21,907 nt of DNA from Gracilariopsis chorda (GCA_003194525.1 NBIV01000686.1:1-21907); one strand, 5' to 3'. Counted from the stretch's first letter, positions 7,683-16,955 are shown. Translations and numbers: made by a program. The notes: generated by a model not told the origin, from the sequence alone.

Positions 7683-10600
7683 CTGGGAGTACTAACGATT
7701 TCTGCCGTAGTGCTCCTCCCAAGCAGCAGAACAAGAAAGGACCAGACAAGTCCTCCAATGGCTCACCTCGAATCATTCGTTTTTGTACACGAAAGCAAGC
7801 ACGATACAGTTCACGAACACCTCGTTGGAACCTTGTTGATATTCACAACGTGAAGACAAGCTCATTCGAGAGAAACCGACGCGAATTTCAAGGCGCATGT
7901 CTGGATTCTGGCGCACAACAATCTGTAGTAGGAAAACAACAAGCCCAAGCGTACTTTAAACTTGTAGGCATTCCATTTAAGCTGAATCACTCCAACAAAG
8001 CTTTTAAATTTGGAGATGGCATATACTTCAGCCGTGGAACCATGCAAGTACGCATTCCAATCCCTGGCAACACTTTTCTTCCACTTGAGATTGACGTCGT
8101 TGACGCCTCTGTACCTCTTCTTATTGGACTCGATATCCTGGACTTACACGCTCTTGTACCTGACAACGTGGAAAACATGTTACTCAACAAGAAGTTCAAT
8201 TGGTCGATACCAATCACGCGGAAATTCGGTCATATGTACTTAGAATGGGACTTCTCTGAGATTCTTTACACAAAAAGTGAACTCCGAAAAATGCATATGC
8301 ACTTCTACCATCCAAGCGCAAACAAGCTTTTCAACTTGATCTCCCGAGCAAAGCCAGAACATGCCACGGTTGAGACCAGGAAACTCATTGAGCATATCTC
8401 AAAATCATGTGCCACGTGCCAACGTTTTACACCCCGGCCACAGTCCTTCCAAGTATCCATTCCAGGCAAAATAATATTCAACAGTGAAATTGCTTTGGAT
8501 CTTATGTTCTTGGACAAAATGCCAGTTCTACACCTTGTCGACACACAAACGCACTTCAGCTCTGCAGTTTTCCTCAAGAGTCAGACCACTGAAGCAATCT
8601 GGTACGCATTTCTCGGTTGTTGGGCCACATTATACACCGGCTATCCAGACAAGATGAGACTGGATAAAGCCAGACAATTCACATCCGCTCGATGGAAAGA
8701 ACTGACAAGCATGGCTGGAATCACCTTACAGTTCTCAGGCGTTGAAAGTCATAATTCCCTTGGAACCGGTGAACGGTACCATGGACCCTTACGTCGTATC
8801 TACCAAAAGATTCGATATAGCGAGCCCGATGTCCCCATCGCCTTAGCCCTTCGACTTGCTGTCAAGGCTATGAACGATACAATGAATCCCGAAGGACTTG
8901 TACCTTCACTACTCGTATTTGGAGTTCTTCCTCGCTTTCCACCGTTTAGCACAGAACTTCCAAATCATGAGGAGCGAATGAGAGCTCTTCAAATCGCGCG
9001 CACTGAGATGGAAACCATCACTTCGGAACTTCGTTTGCGCCGTGCAATCGTCGCTCGCATTCCATCTGCCGCATCAACAAGCTTGAAAGTTGGACAAGAA
9101 GTTCTAGTTTATCGAGAAGATTTGAAGCCAATAAAATGGACTGGACCCTATAAAATTGTAAGAATTGATAACAAACAAGTCTTTATCAATCGCAATGGTG
9201 AAACAGTCCAACATTCTATTGCGCAGGTCAAACCTTTTCATCGTGACGAACTAATGGACAACCTTCATACTTGTCTCGAACCAATACTTCCTGGTGATTT
9301 TGAACTTTATGATGTTCAAATCACTGAAGTGTTAGGTCCTTCCGATCACCGTCGGAACCTACCAGCATTCAGTGAAGCTAAACGAAAAGAGCTGGCAGGA
9401 TTAATATCGCGCGGAACGTGGAAAGTCATTAGACAAGACGAAGTGTCAGAAGACGCCAATATCCTCACTGGCCGCTTTGTGCTCGCCATCAAGAATCCTG
9501 AGACTGATGAAGAGATATTTAAAGCCAGATTTGTCGCCCAAGGGCACAAAGATCCAGAAAAAGCTTTTCTAGTGCACAATTCGCCTAATCTAAGACAATA
9601 TTCAACCCGAATTCTCGTTACCGTCGCCGCTATTCTTGGATATAGAGTATGGAACACAGATGTTCGTCAAGCATACTTGCAATCCGCACAGAAGCTCATG
9701 CGTAAAGTATACCTGAAGCCTCCAAAAGAACTGGAACTTCCAGCACACATGTTGTTGGAACTTCTCCGCCCTCTTTATGGACTCTCAGACTCTGGAGACT
9801 ATTGGTACAGAACAATAACAACTCATCTGAAAGAAGACCTAGGAATGACCCCGACGAAAGGAGATCTGTCACTGTTTATGAAACACGAACAGGCAAAGCT
9901 CATTGGCTTAACCGGTGTTTACGTAGATGACCTCCTTCAATGCAGAACCGATCAATTCCTGCAACAGGCAAAGCTCACCCTTCAGAAGTTTGAATCAAAG
10001 GACTTAGAAATGGATTCCGCTTTATTCGCAGTCGTAAGAGTACGCAAAACCGATAACGGATTTTCACTAAGTCAGGAACATTATGCCAAACGATTGCGAA
10101 TTCTTCCAAAAGATTGCACCTTCTCTGATTTCCGTTCATTGAGACATAAACTTGCTTGGTTGACCCACACGCGACCAGATATTTGCTGTGCTGTCAACAT
10201 GGCTGCCCAAGTTACGGAACAATCTTTCTCAAGCGAAGATGTGAAGAACATCGACAAAGTCGTAAAACATATTCAGCAAAGTCAAAATGTAAATCTGAAA
10301 TATGTGAAACTTGATATCAATTCACTCCGCCTCAAGGTATATTCCGATTCATCATTTGCCAACAATGCAGACAATTCATCCCAGATTGGATTCATTATTC
10401 TTCTCGTGGCCAAGTTCGATAATTGCAATATTCTTCATTTCTCAAGTCACAAAAGCCGGCCCGTTACCAGATCCGTTTTAGGAGGAGAGCTATACGCATT
10501 TGCAGATGCATTCGATATAGCTTACGTTATCAAACATGACTTAGAGTCAATAATTGGGAAGAAAATTCCAATCACAATGCTTACTGACTCAAAAAGTTTA

Positions 10601-10846
10601 TTCGACGTAATAACAAAAAGCTCATCGACATCTGAAAAGCGACTAATGATCGACATTTCTGCAGTTCGTGAAGCCTACTCGAACCACGAAATTTCCGATG
10701 TTGGGTATATCACCTCCGCCAACAACCCCGCCGATTGTTTTACCAAAGTTAAGAACTGTGATGCTATGAACCAAATTTTTAGTACTTCCACATGCGTCTT
10801 AGATATTAATCAACTAGTTATACGTGATTTTATGCGACAATTGTAA
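7673..10846 (+). CDS. pol: pol polyprotein, unit 2 (protease, integrase, RT, RNase H), Copia order
   Basis: The frame is open from 7673 with no ATG near its start, so it is probably expressed as a Gag-Pol fusion by -1 frameshifting. Numbering from the GTG at 7850: aspartic protease DSG at 19-21 and LLIGLDIL near 90-97; integrase zinc-binding H149-x4-H154 and C187-x2-C190; catalytic D217, D272 and E308 (35 residues between the last two, the classic spacing); a WTGPYKIV module at 430-437 resembling the GPY/F integrase tail; RT TDVRQAYL (D604) and YVDD 691-694; RNase H YSDSS (D833), GGELYAFADAFD (E880), TDSKSL (D913) and NPADCFTK (D962). Integrase before RT defines the Ty1/copia superfamily. All key residues are present. 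Near the RT/RNase H border it has AVVRV where unit 3 has AGVRV; the Gly is the usual residue. Confidence 0.95.
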   Translation, partial: GFLTGSTNDFCRSAPPKQQNKKGPDKSSNGSPRIIRFCTRKQARYSSRTPRWNLVDIHNVKTSSFERNRREFQGACLDSGAQQSVVGKQQAQAYFKLVGIPFKLNHSNKAFKFGDGIYFSRGTMQVRIPIPGNTFLPLEIDVVDASVPLLIGLDILDLHALVPDNVENMLLNKKFNWSIPITRKFGHMYLEWDFSEILYTKSELRKMHMHFYHPSANKLFNLISRAKPEHATVETRKLIEHISKSCATCQRFTPRPQSFQVSIPGKIIFNSEIALDLMFLDKMPVLHLVDTQTHFSSAVFLKSQTTEAIWYAFLGCWATLYTGYPDKMRLDKARQFTSARWKELTSMAGITLQFSGVESHNSLGTGERYHGPLRRIYQKIRYSEPDVPIALALRLAVKAMNDTMNPEGLVPSLLVFGVLPRFPPFSTELPNHEERMRALQIARTEMETITSELRLRRAIVARIPSAASTSLKVGQEVLVYREDLKPIKWTGPYKIVRIDNKQVFINRNGETVQHSIAQVKPFHRDELMDNLHTCLEPILPGDFELYDVQITEVLGPSDHRRNLPAFSEAKRKELAGLISRGTWKVIRQDEVSEDANILTGRFVLAIKNPETDEEIFKARFVAQGHKDPEKAFLVHNSPNLRQYSTRILVTVAAILGYRVWNTDVRQAYLQSAQKLMRKVYLKPPKELELPAHMLLELLRPLYGLSDSGDYWYRTITTHLKEDLGMTPTKGDLSLFMKHEQAKLIGLTGVYVDDLLQCRTDQFLQQAKLTLQKFESKDLEMDSALFAVVRVRKTDNGFSLSQEHYAKRLRILPKDCTFSDFRSLRHKLAWLTHTRPDICCAVNMAAQVTEQSFSSEDVKNIDKVVKHIQQSQNVNLKYVKLDINSLRLKVYSDSSFANNADNSSQIGFIILLVAKFDNCNILHFSSHKSRPVTRSVLGGELYAFADAFDIAYVIKHDLESIIGKKIPITMLTDSKSLFDVITKSSSTSEKRLMIDISAVREAYSNHEISDVGYITSANNPADCFTKVKNCDAMNQIFSTSTCVLDINQLVIRDFMRQL
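7676..7716 (+). promoter_or_regulatory. Probable -1 frameshift site between gag and pol, unit 2
   Basis: The gag frame ends GAT TTT TAA, with five Ts at 7676-7680. A Phe tRNA on TTT can slip back one base and still pair with TTT, moving into the open pol frame (next codon TTA). Pol's frame is open only from 7673, so the overlap is 10 nt and the slip must occur here. A stem-loop follows after a spacer of about 5 nt: GGAGTAC (7686-7692) with GTGCTCC (7710-7716), seven pairs including one T-G, loop 17 nt. This is not a classical X-XXY-YYZ heptamer; it resembles slippage at a stop codon. Confidence 0.65.
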
Positions 10847-10853
10847 GCCATAC

Positions 10854-10868
10854 GAAAAGAGAAGGGAA
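10854..10868 (+). promoter_or_regulatory. Polypurine tract, unit 2
   Basis: The same 15-purine run as after unit 1, 7 nt past the pol stop and directly before TGTGAGG. Confidence 0.8.
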
Positions 10869-10886
10869 TGTGAGGATAAAGCTTCG

Positions 10887-11075
10887 CTCACCGTCCTTGT
10901 CAGACGGTGAGGAAGAAGGAGATGGAGTGGACCATCTCACCATCCTTGGGGATGGTGAGAAAGCGTCCTGCCTTCTCACCATCCCCGAGGATGGTGTGAT
11001 GTCTGCTTACAATGCCGCATTCATGCGAGCATGTTAGGACTCTAACTACCGAGAAAGACGACTAGCGTCTTTCTC
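10887..11075 (+). repeat. Palindrome cluster in U3, copy B
   Basis: Hairpins at 10887-10911, 10935-10960, 10974-10999 and 11051-11075 have the same stems as in copy A. All four are intact, and the last ends 6 nt before the TATA box. Confidence 0.88.
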
Positions 11076-11081
11076 TCTGAG

Positions 11082-11089
11082 TATAAAAG
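11082..11089 (+). promoter_or_regulatory. TATA box of the LTR promoter, copy B
   Basis: TATAAAAG, with the start site expected near 11108-11118. No ATG follows on the + strand until gag at 12180. Confidence 0.85.
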
Positions 11090-11286
11090 GAGGGAACAGA
11101 GCTCGGCCTTTGCCTCTCGTCTGTTCCCCAACCCATTATTATCATCAACTCTACCTCTTCAAGCAAAGGAATCATCCTTTTTGGGCCGCCCCTAGCTACC
11201 ACTACAGGCCGCCCCTTTTTTTAAACGTATTATTTCACGACATTCCAGAATTATCCGTGGATAATCGTCGATTTTTACCGTTTCCA

Positions 11287-12042
11287 AGTAAGTCATTCGA
11301 CATCTAAAGAATTGAAAAATTCTGTTGGTACTGATTAAGCGTTGTTAACCAATACGTATAAGACGTAATTACTAACCACACATTTTTTCTAAATTATATT
11401 CTTTTAGTGTCCAATCAGCATATAACTACAGTGGCTCGTAAACAGCCAGGCACTGTTTTTATTTATAATTCAATCTATCCTACGGTAACCGTAGAGCACC
11501 CAGCCTCCCCGCATCGTCACCATCTTGCTCTACTACCAGCGCCACCAACCAATCAGCAACGACCGAACATATTGGACCATCTGACCCCTTCAGAAGTGGA
11601 AAGTGAATCAGAACCGGGCCACCGCTCAACTACATCCAGCCGCAAACCGCCAAGTGTCTTTGACCTTGAAGCCGAAGAAATACCAGTGCCTCGCCGCCGC
11701 CAACACACACAAGTGCCAGTGCAGCCGAGCACCAGTGGCATACAGAAGCTCCGCAGGAAAAAGGCCAAGTGTTTGGCTGACCAATTGCAACCAAAGAAGA
11801 AGACCACGCGTGTGGCTCGTGCCAAACGCTTCTGCACATTGTGCAAAATTCAGTGCAACAGTGCAAAAACCTTTTTTGACCACTGTCAGTCTAAAACACA
11901 CCGCAACCGCGTGCAGTGTAAGCGTACTCCGCCTTACTGTGCTACCTGTAAGCGCTCATTTGAGTCGCATCATCATTTGAACCGCCACAAAAACGGCAAA
12001 GCACACTTCAAAGTGCTCTACAATCAAAATTTAAAAAAATAA
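11287..12042 (+). CDS. U1-type C2H2 zinc-finger protein, spliced start codon, copy B (intact)
   Basis: Coding sequence is A11287 joined to 11408-12042, exactly 636 nt, 211 residues plus stop. Two C-x2-C-x12-H-x5-H fingers lie at residues 143-165 and 178-200, preceded by basic clusters at about 115-121 and 130-141. The N-terminal half is low-complexity, rich in Pro, Ser and Glu (SEVESESEP near 62-70). The stop TAA (12040-12042) lies inside AATAAA (12038-12043), so the mRNA would have almost no 3' UTR. There are no internal Met codons, and the two other + frames also contain no ATG. I treat this copy as the reference. It lies between the promoter and gag; whether it is LTR-resident or internal depends on the unresolved LTR edge. 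I do not recognise a named family for the whole protein. Confidence 0.82.
11288..11407 (+). other. 120-nt spliceosomal intron in the leader, copy B
   Basis: Donor CCAA|GTAAGT and acceptor ATTCTTTTAG|TGTCC as in copy A. Splicing joins A11287 to T11408-G11409 and makes an ATG. Confidence 0.82.
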
Positions 12043-12043
12043 A
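12038..12043 (+). terminator. Polyadenylation signal overlapping the zinc-finger stop codon, copy B
   Basis: AATAAA contains the TAA stop at 12040-12042 and is followed by a GT/T-rich element, GTTGTGCTTTTGCG. Confidence 0.6.
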
Positions 12044-12179
12044 TAGTTGTGCTTTTGCGTATTACTCTACGATTAGTAACCAATACCAATAGGCTAATTG
12101 TGTACGATTAAAGCTTAGTTAAACACAGTACTCTATTCTATTAGCATACAAAACACTGTAGTAATTTGTTTAGTTCATC

Positions 12180-13784
12180 ATGCCGCCACTTAACGGAAAT
12201 TTTACTACCAATGTTAGGTATGCAAATCAGCAACAACGACAATTTATCGAATTTATTAAGAATATTCAGGAAAACAATACCCAAGCAGAGCCTGCTCAAG
12301 TAATCGAACTTCTGAGAACTGAATACCCTCCAGATAAGCTACTCACTTTTACAATTTTAAGTAATGGATTGCTTATGCGTAAGTTTGCAAAGTTCTTAGA
12401 AGATCGTGGAATTAGTCTCGCAGAACATGAAAGCGGTCACCTCTTAAAAAGAATTGCCAAAACAATTTTTGAGGAGTCTCATTTAGAAGATGCTTTCACT
12501 GCTATAGATTTATTCGAGCAAACGCCGGCACCTGCTCCGCCTACCCGACAGCAACCACAGAGATTTGCAGACGTCGAAGAAGAAACTGAGGTTGAGCAAC
12601 AACGGGAGCTCTCACCTCCGAAACGCGTGAATGAGCAAAATCGCCAACGCCAGCCATGGCGTGCTCACAACGCTACCAATGAGCCACAAACGAACTTTGG
12701 AGACAGCCGAGACAGGATAGCTCACTATATTGCGTCTCGTTTCAAAGATCAATCGTCTAAATTTTCAGGAGCCCTTGGTGAATGTTGGGAGGAATTTCTG
12801 AGCGAATATAATTATGCCGCTCTAGATTACAATCTATCCAACCATCAACGACTCCAATATTTACACCACCTTTTGCGTGGAAACGCGAAGCGTTTTTACG
12901 TACAAAGCGTTGATGGCAGAGTGCGAAGTTTCAGGGAAGCTTCAGCAGTAATGGAAAAGGAGTATAATTCTCTTTCCCGTCAGAACCGCATTGCTGCCTA
13001 TTTACGTAACTTACGAATCCAAAAATTTGCTTCAAAGAGCTCTTCATTAAGCGACGCTTTGGAGAAACTCCACGAAGAAATTTCGAAGTTGTCCCCACAA
13101 GGCCCTATGCACTGCCGATCCGAGCGCAACAGAATCGAATATTTACAGAATGCTGTAATTGGTAATTCCTGGGCGCGAGATGCCTGCAGCAGGGCCAATG
13201 CAGGACTGATTAGTTATCATGAACTTTACGGTCAGTTGGAAGCTGCAATTCAACTCGATCAAGAAGAGAAAATCGGTCGCATGCGAGATCAAAAGAGTCT
13301 TCAGTTGGACTCACTTTCCACCGACGATTTTCAGAACTCTGACACGAGTGGAACGTTCTATGCTGGCCAATCCTGATACGTACGTCACCCGCATTCCACA
13401 AACCGGACAAACTTTCGTCAATCCAAAAGCAGACGAAATGTTACCTGTTGGAATTGTGGTAAATTCGGACATGTTGTTGCCGAATGCAGGCAACGCAAGG
13501 ACCTCACCAACAATGCCGCTAACCGTGTGCAATATTTGCAACGCAACGGCTATAAGGATCAGAACAAGGCTTTAAACCGTGTCCTGTATGAAATCTGCCA
13601 ACAGCTCGAAGAGTCCAGTGATTCCGATGAATTCGAAAGCGCGGAAACATTCTTTGCTTGCAACGGCGAGGCAGATGTTAATGCAGACAACGAAAACTCT
13701 GATCCTTCCGAACAATTCTTTGCATCTAATTTTGGAACGCAGAGTAGCGAACCTTCCCTCTCGAATTGCCTTGAGGATTTTTAA
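12180..13784 (+). CDS. gag: gag, unit 3, with internal TGA stop before the nucleocapsid
   Basis: Almost identical to unit 2 gag over all 535 codons. ATG 12180 is the first ATG after the copy B promoter. TGA at 13374-13376 interrupts the frame at codon 399; the CCHC knuckle follows in the same frame at about 13446-13487, and the frame ends at TAA 13782-13784. The clearest difference I saw from unit 2 lies just after the TGA (CACCCGCATTCC here, CACCCACATTCC in unit 2). Sharing the TGA with unit 2 points to duplication or conversion of an already mutated gag, unless the stop is functional. Confidence 0.9.
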
Positions 13785-16700
13785 CTGGGAGTACTAACGA
13801 TTTCTGCCGTAGTGCTCCTCCCAAGCAGCAGAACAAGAAAGGACCAGACAAGTCCTCCAATGGCTCACCTCGAATCATTCGTTTTTGTACACGAAAGCAA
13901 GCACGATACAGTTCACGAACACCTCGTTGGAACCTTGTTGATATTCACAACGTGAAGACAAGCTCATTCGAGAGAAACCGACGCGAATTTCAAGGCGCAT
14001 GTCTGGATTCTGGCGCACAACAATCTGTAGTAGGAAAACAACAAGCCCAAGCGTACTTTAAACTTGTAGGCATTCCATTTAAGCTGAATCACTCCAACAA
14101 AGCTTTTAAATTTGGAGATGGCATATACTTCAGCCGTGGAACCATGCAAGTACGCATTCCAATCCCTGGCAACACTTTTCCTCCACTTGAGATTGACGTC
14201 GTTGACGCCTCTGTACCTCTTCTTATTGGACTCGATATCCTGGACTTACACGCTCTTGTACCTGACAACGTGGAAAACATGTTACTCAACAAGAAGTTCA
14301 ATTGGTCGATACCAATCACGCGGAAATTCGGTCATATGTACTTAGAATGGGACTTCTCTGAGATTCTTTACACAAAAAGTGAACTCCGAAAAATGCATAT
14401 GCACTTCTACCATCCAAGCGCAAACAAGCTTTTCAACTTGATCTCCCGAGCAAAGCCAGAACATGCCACGGTTGAGACCAGGAAACTCATTGAGCATATC
14501 TCAAAATCATGTGCCACGTGCCAACGTTTTACACCCCGGCCACAGTCCTTCCAAGTATCCATTCCAGGCAAAATAATATTCAACAGTGAAATTGCTTTGG
14601 ATCTTATGTTCTTGGACAAAATGCCAGTTCTACACCTTGTCGACACACAAACGCACTTCAGCTCTGCAGTTTTCCTCAAGAGTCAGACCACTGAAGCAAT
14701 CTGGTACGCATTTCTCGGTTGTTGGGCCACATTATACACCGGCTATCCAGACAAGATGAGACTGGATAAAGCCAGACAATTCACATCCGCTCGATGGAAA
14801 GAACTGACAAGCATGGCTGGAATCACCTTACAGTTCTCAGGCGTTGAAAGTCATAATTCCCTTGGAACCGGTGAACGGTATCATGGACCCTTACGTCGTA
14901 TCTACCAAAGGATTCGATATAGCGAGCCCGATGTCCCCATCGCCTTAGCCCTTCGACTTGCTGTCAAGGCTATGAACGATACAATGAATCCCGAAGGACT
15001 TGTACCTTCACTACTCGTATTTGGAGTTCTTCCTCGCTTTCCACCGTTTAGCACAGAACTTCCAAATCATGAGGAGCGAATGAGAGCTCTTCAAATCGCG
15101 CGCACTGAGATGGAAACCATCACTTCGGAACTTCGTTTGCGCCGTGCAATCGTCGCTCGCATTCCATCTGCCGCATCAACAAGCTTGAAAGTTGGACAAG
15201 AAGTTCTAGTTTATCGAGAAGATTTGAAGCCAATAAAATGGACTGGACCCTATAAAATTGTAAGAATTGATAACAAACAAGTCTTTATCAATCGCAATGG
15301 TGAAACAGTCCAACATTCTATTGCGCAGGTCAAACCTTTTCATCGTGACGAACTAATGGACAACCTTCATACTTGTCTCGAACCAATACTTCCTGGTGAT
15401 TTTGAACTTTATGATGTTCAAATCACTGAAGTGTTAGGTCCTTCCGATCACCGTCGGAACCTACCAGCATTCAGTGAAGCTAAACGAAAAGAGCTGGCAG
15501 GATTAATATCGCGTGGAACGTGGAAAGTCATTAGACAAGACGAAGTGTCAGAAGACGCCAATATCCTCACTGGCCGCTTTGTGCTCGCCATCAAGAATCC
15601 TGAGACTGATGAAGAGATATTTAAAGCCAGATTTGTCGCCCAAGGGCACAAAGATCCAGAAAAAGCTTTTCTAGTGCACAATTCGCCTAATCTAAGACAA
15701 TATTCAACCCGAATTCTCGTTACCGTCGCCGCTATTCTTGGATATAGAGTATGGAACACAGATGTTCGTCAAGCATACTTGCAATCCGCACAGAAGCTCA
15801 TGCGTAAAGTATACCTGAAGCCTCCAAAAGAACTGGAACTTCCAGCACACATGTTGTTGGAACTTCTCCGCCCTCTTTATGGACTCTCAGACTCTGGAGA
15901 CTATTGGTACAGAACAATAACAACTCATCTGAAAGAAGACCTAGGAATGACCCCGACGAAAGGAGATCTGTCACTGTTTATGAAACACGAACAGGCAAAG
16001 CTCATTGGCTTAACCGGTGTTTACGTAGATGACCTCCTTCAATGCGGAACCGATCAATTCCTGCAACAGGCAAAGCTCACCCTTCAGAAGTTTGAATCAA
16101 AGGACTTAGAAATGGATTCCGCTTTATTTGCAGGCGTAAGAGTACGCAAAACCGATAACAGATTTTCACTAAGTCAGGAACATTATGCCAAACGATTGCG
16201 AATTCTTCCAAAAGATTGCACCTTCTCTGATTTCCGTTCATTGAGACATAAACTTGCTTGGTTGACCCACACGCGACCAGATATTTGCTGTGCTGTCAAC
16301 ATGGCTGCCCAAGTTACGGAACAATCTTTCTCAAGCGAAGATGTGAAGAACATCGACAAAGTCGTAAAACATATTCAGCAAAGTCAAAATGTAAATCTGA
16401 AATATGTGAAACTTGATATCAATTCACTCCGCCTCAAGGTATATTCCGATTCATCATTTGCCAACAATGCAGACAATTCATCCCAGATTGGATTCATTAT
16501 TCTTCTCGTGGACAAGTTCGATAATTGCAATATTCTTCATTTCTCAAGTCACAAAAGCCGGCCCGTTACCAGATCCGTTTTAGGAGGAGAGCTATACGCA
16601 TTTGCAGATGCATTCGATATAGCTTACGTTATCAAACATGACTTAGAGTCAATAATTGGGAAGAAAATTCCAATCACAATGCTTACTGACTCAAAAAGTT

Positions 16701-16948
16701 TATTCGACGTAATAACAAAAAGCTCATCGACATCTGAAAAGCGACTAATGATCGACATTTCTGCAGTTCGTGAAGCCTACTCGAACCACGAAATTTCCGA
16801 TGTTGGGTATATCACCTCCGCCAACAACCCCGCCGATTGTTTTACCAAAGTTAAGAACTGTGATGCTATGAACCAAATTTTTAGTACTTCCACATGCGTC
16901 TTAGATATTAATCAACTAGTTATACGTGATTTTATGCGACAATTGTAA
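13775..16948 (+). CDS. pol: pol polyprotein, unit 3, Copia order
   Basis: Full-length open frame with every motif described for unit 2: protease DSG, integrase HHCC and D-D-35-E, GPY/F-like tail, RT YVDD, RNase H. Numbered from the GTG at 13952, it differs from unit 2 at residues 77 (Pro for Leu), 320 (Arg for Lys), 699 (Gly for Arg), 728 (Gly for Val), 737 (Arg for Gly) and 854 (Asp for Ala). Residue 728 lies in the motif before the RNase H connection where copia elements usually carry Gly (LG-type), so unit 3 looks closer to a functional ancestor than units 1 and 2. Expression as Gag-Pol would need both TGA readthrough and the -1 shift. Confidence 0.95.
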   Translation, partial: GFLTGSTNDFCRSAPPKQQNKKGPDKSSNGSPRIIRFCTRKQARYSSRTPRWNLVDIHNVKTSSFERNRREFQGACLDSGAQQSVVGKQQAQAYFKLVGIPFKLNHSNKAFKFGDGIYFSRGTMQVRIPIPGNTFPPLEIDVVDASVPLLIGLDILDLHALVPDNVENMLLNKKFNWSIPITRKFGHMYLEWDFSEILYTKSELRKMHMHFYHPSANKLFNLISRAKPEHATVETRKLIEHISKSCATCQRFTPRPQSFQVSIPGKIIFNSEIALDLMFLDKMPVLHLVDTQTHFSSAVFLKSQTTEAIWYAFLGCWATLYTGYPDKMRLDKARQFTSARWKELTSMAGITLQFSGVESHNSLGTGERYHGPLRRIYQRIRYSEPDVPIALALRLAVKAMNDTMNPEGLVPSLLVFGVLPRFPPFSTELPNHEERMRALQIARTEMETITSELRLRRAIVARIPSAASTSLKVGQEVLVYREDLKPIKWTGPYKIVRIDNKQVFINRNGETVQHSIAQVKPFHRDELMDNLHTCLEPILPGDFELYDVQITEVLGPSDHRRNLPAFSEAKRKELAGLISRGTWKVIRQDEVSEDANILTGRFVLAIKNPETDEEIFKARFVAQGHKDPEKAFLVHNSPNLRQYSTRILVTVAAILGYRVWNTDVRQAYLQSAQKLMRKVYLKPPKELELPAHMLLELLRPLYGLSDSGDYWYRTITTHLKEDLGMTPTKGDLSLFMKHEQAKLIGLTGVYVDDLLQCGTDQFLQQAKLTLQKFESKDLEMDSALFAGVRVRKTDNRFSLSQEHYAKRLRILPKDCTFSDFRSLRHKLAWLTHTRPDICCAVNMAAQVTEQSFSSEDVKNIDKVVKHIQQSQNVNLKYVKLDINSLRLKVYSDSSFANNADNSSQIGFIILLVDKFDNCNILHFSSHKSRPVTRSVLGGELYAFADAFDIAYVIKHDLESIIGKKIPITMLTDSKSLFDVITKSSSTSEKRLMIDISAVREAYSNHEISDVGYITSANNPADCFTKVKNCDAMNQIFSTSTCVLDINQLVIRDFMRQL
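13778..13818 (+). promoter_or_regulatory. Probable -1 frameshift site between gag and pol, unit 3
   Basis: Five Ts at 13778-13782 run into TAA 13782-13784. The stem GGAGTAC/GTGCTCC at 13788-13794 and 13812-13818 is identical to unit 2. Pol is open in the -1 frame from 13775. Confidence 0.65.
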
Positions 16949-16955
16949 GCCATAC

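Larger units (their letters stand above)
10869..12179 (+). repeat. LTR-containing inter-unit region, copy B (best preserved)
   Basis: Same structure as copy A without its extra A: U3 palindromes, TATA box, ATG-free leader, 120-nt intron, intact zinc-finger ORF, AATAAA and an AT-rich tail before gag. It shares CATGCGAGCATG, CATTCCAGAATT and AAATTATATTC with copy C against copy A. The right LTR boundary is again unresolved. Confidence 0.8.

Noticed and set aside
7850..7852. GTG as pol start codon
   Set aside because: Eukaryotic elements do not normally use GTG starts. The frame is open back to 7673, where it overlaps gag, which fits frameshift expression.
9504..9515. CTGATGA hammerhead-ribozyme core
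   Set aside because: No CGAAA partner or flanking stems follow; the heptamer lies inside conserved pol coding sequence.
9346..9657. 103-codon antisense ORF within pol, repeated in every unit
   Set aside because: It is opposite conserved Copia pol coding sequence; openness follows from codon use on the other strand.
11553..11901. Antisense ORFs of 78-97 codons across the zinc-finger gene (and equivalents in copies A and C)
   Set aside because: They mirror the zinc-finger coding frame and have no domain or promoter evidence.
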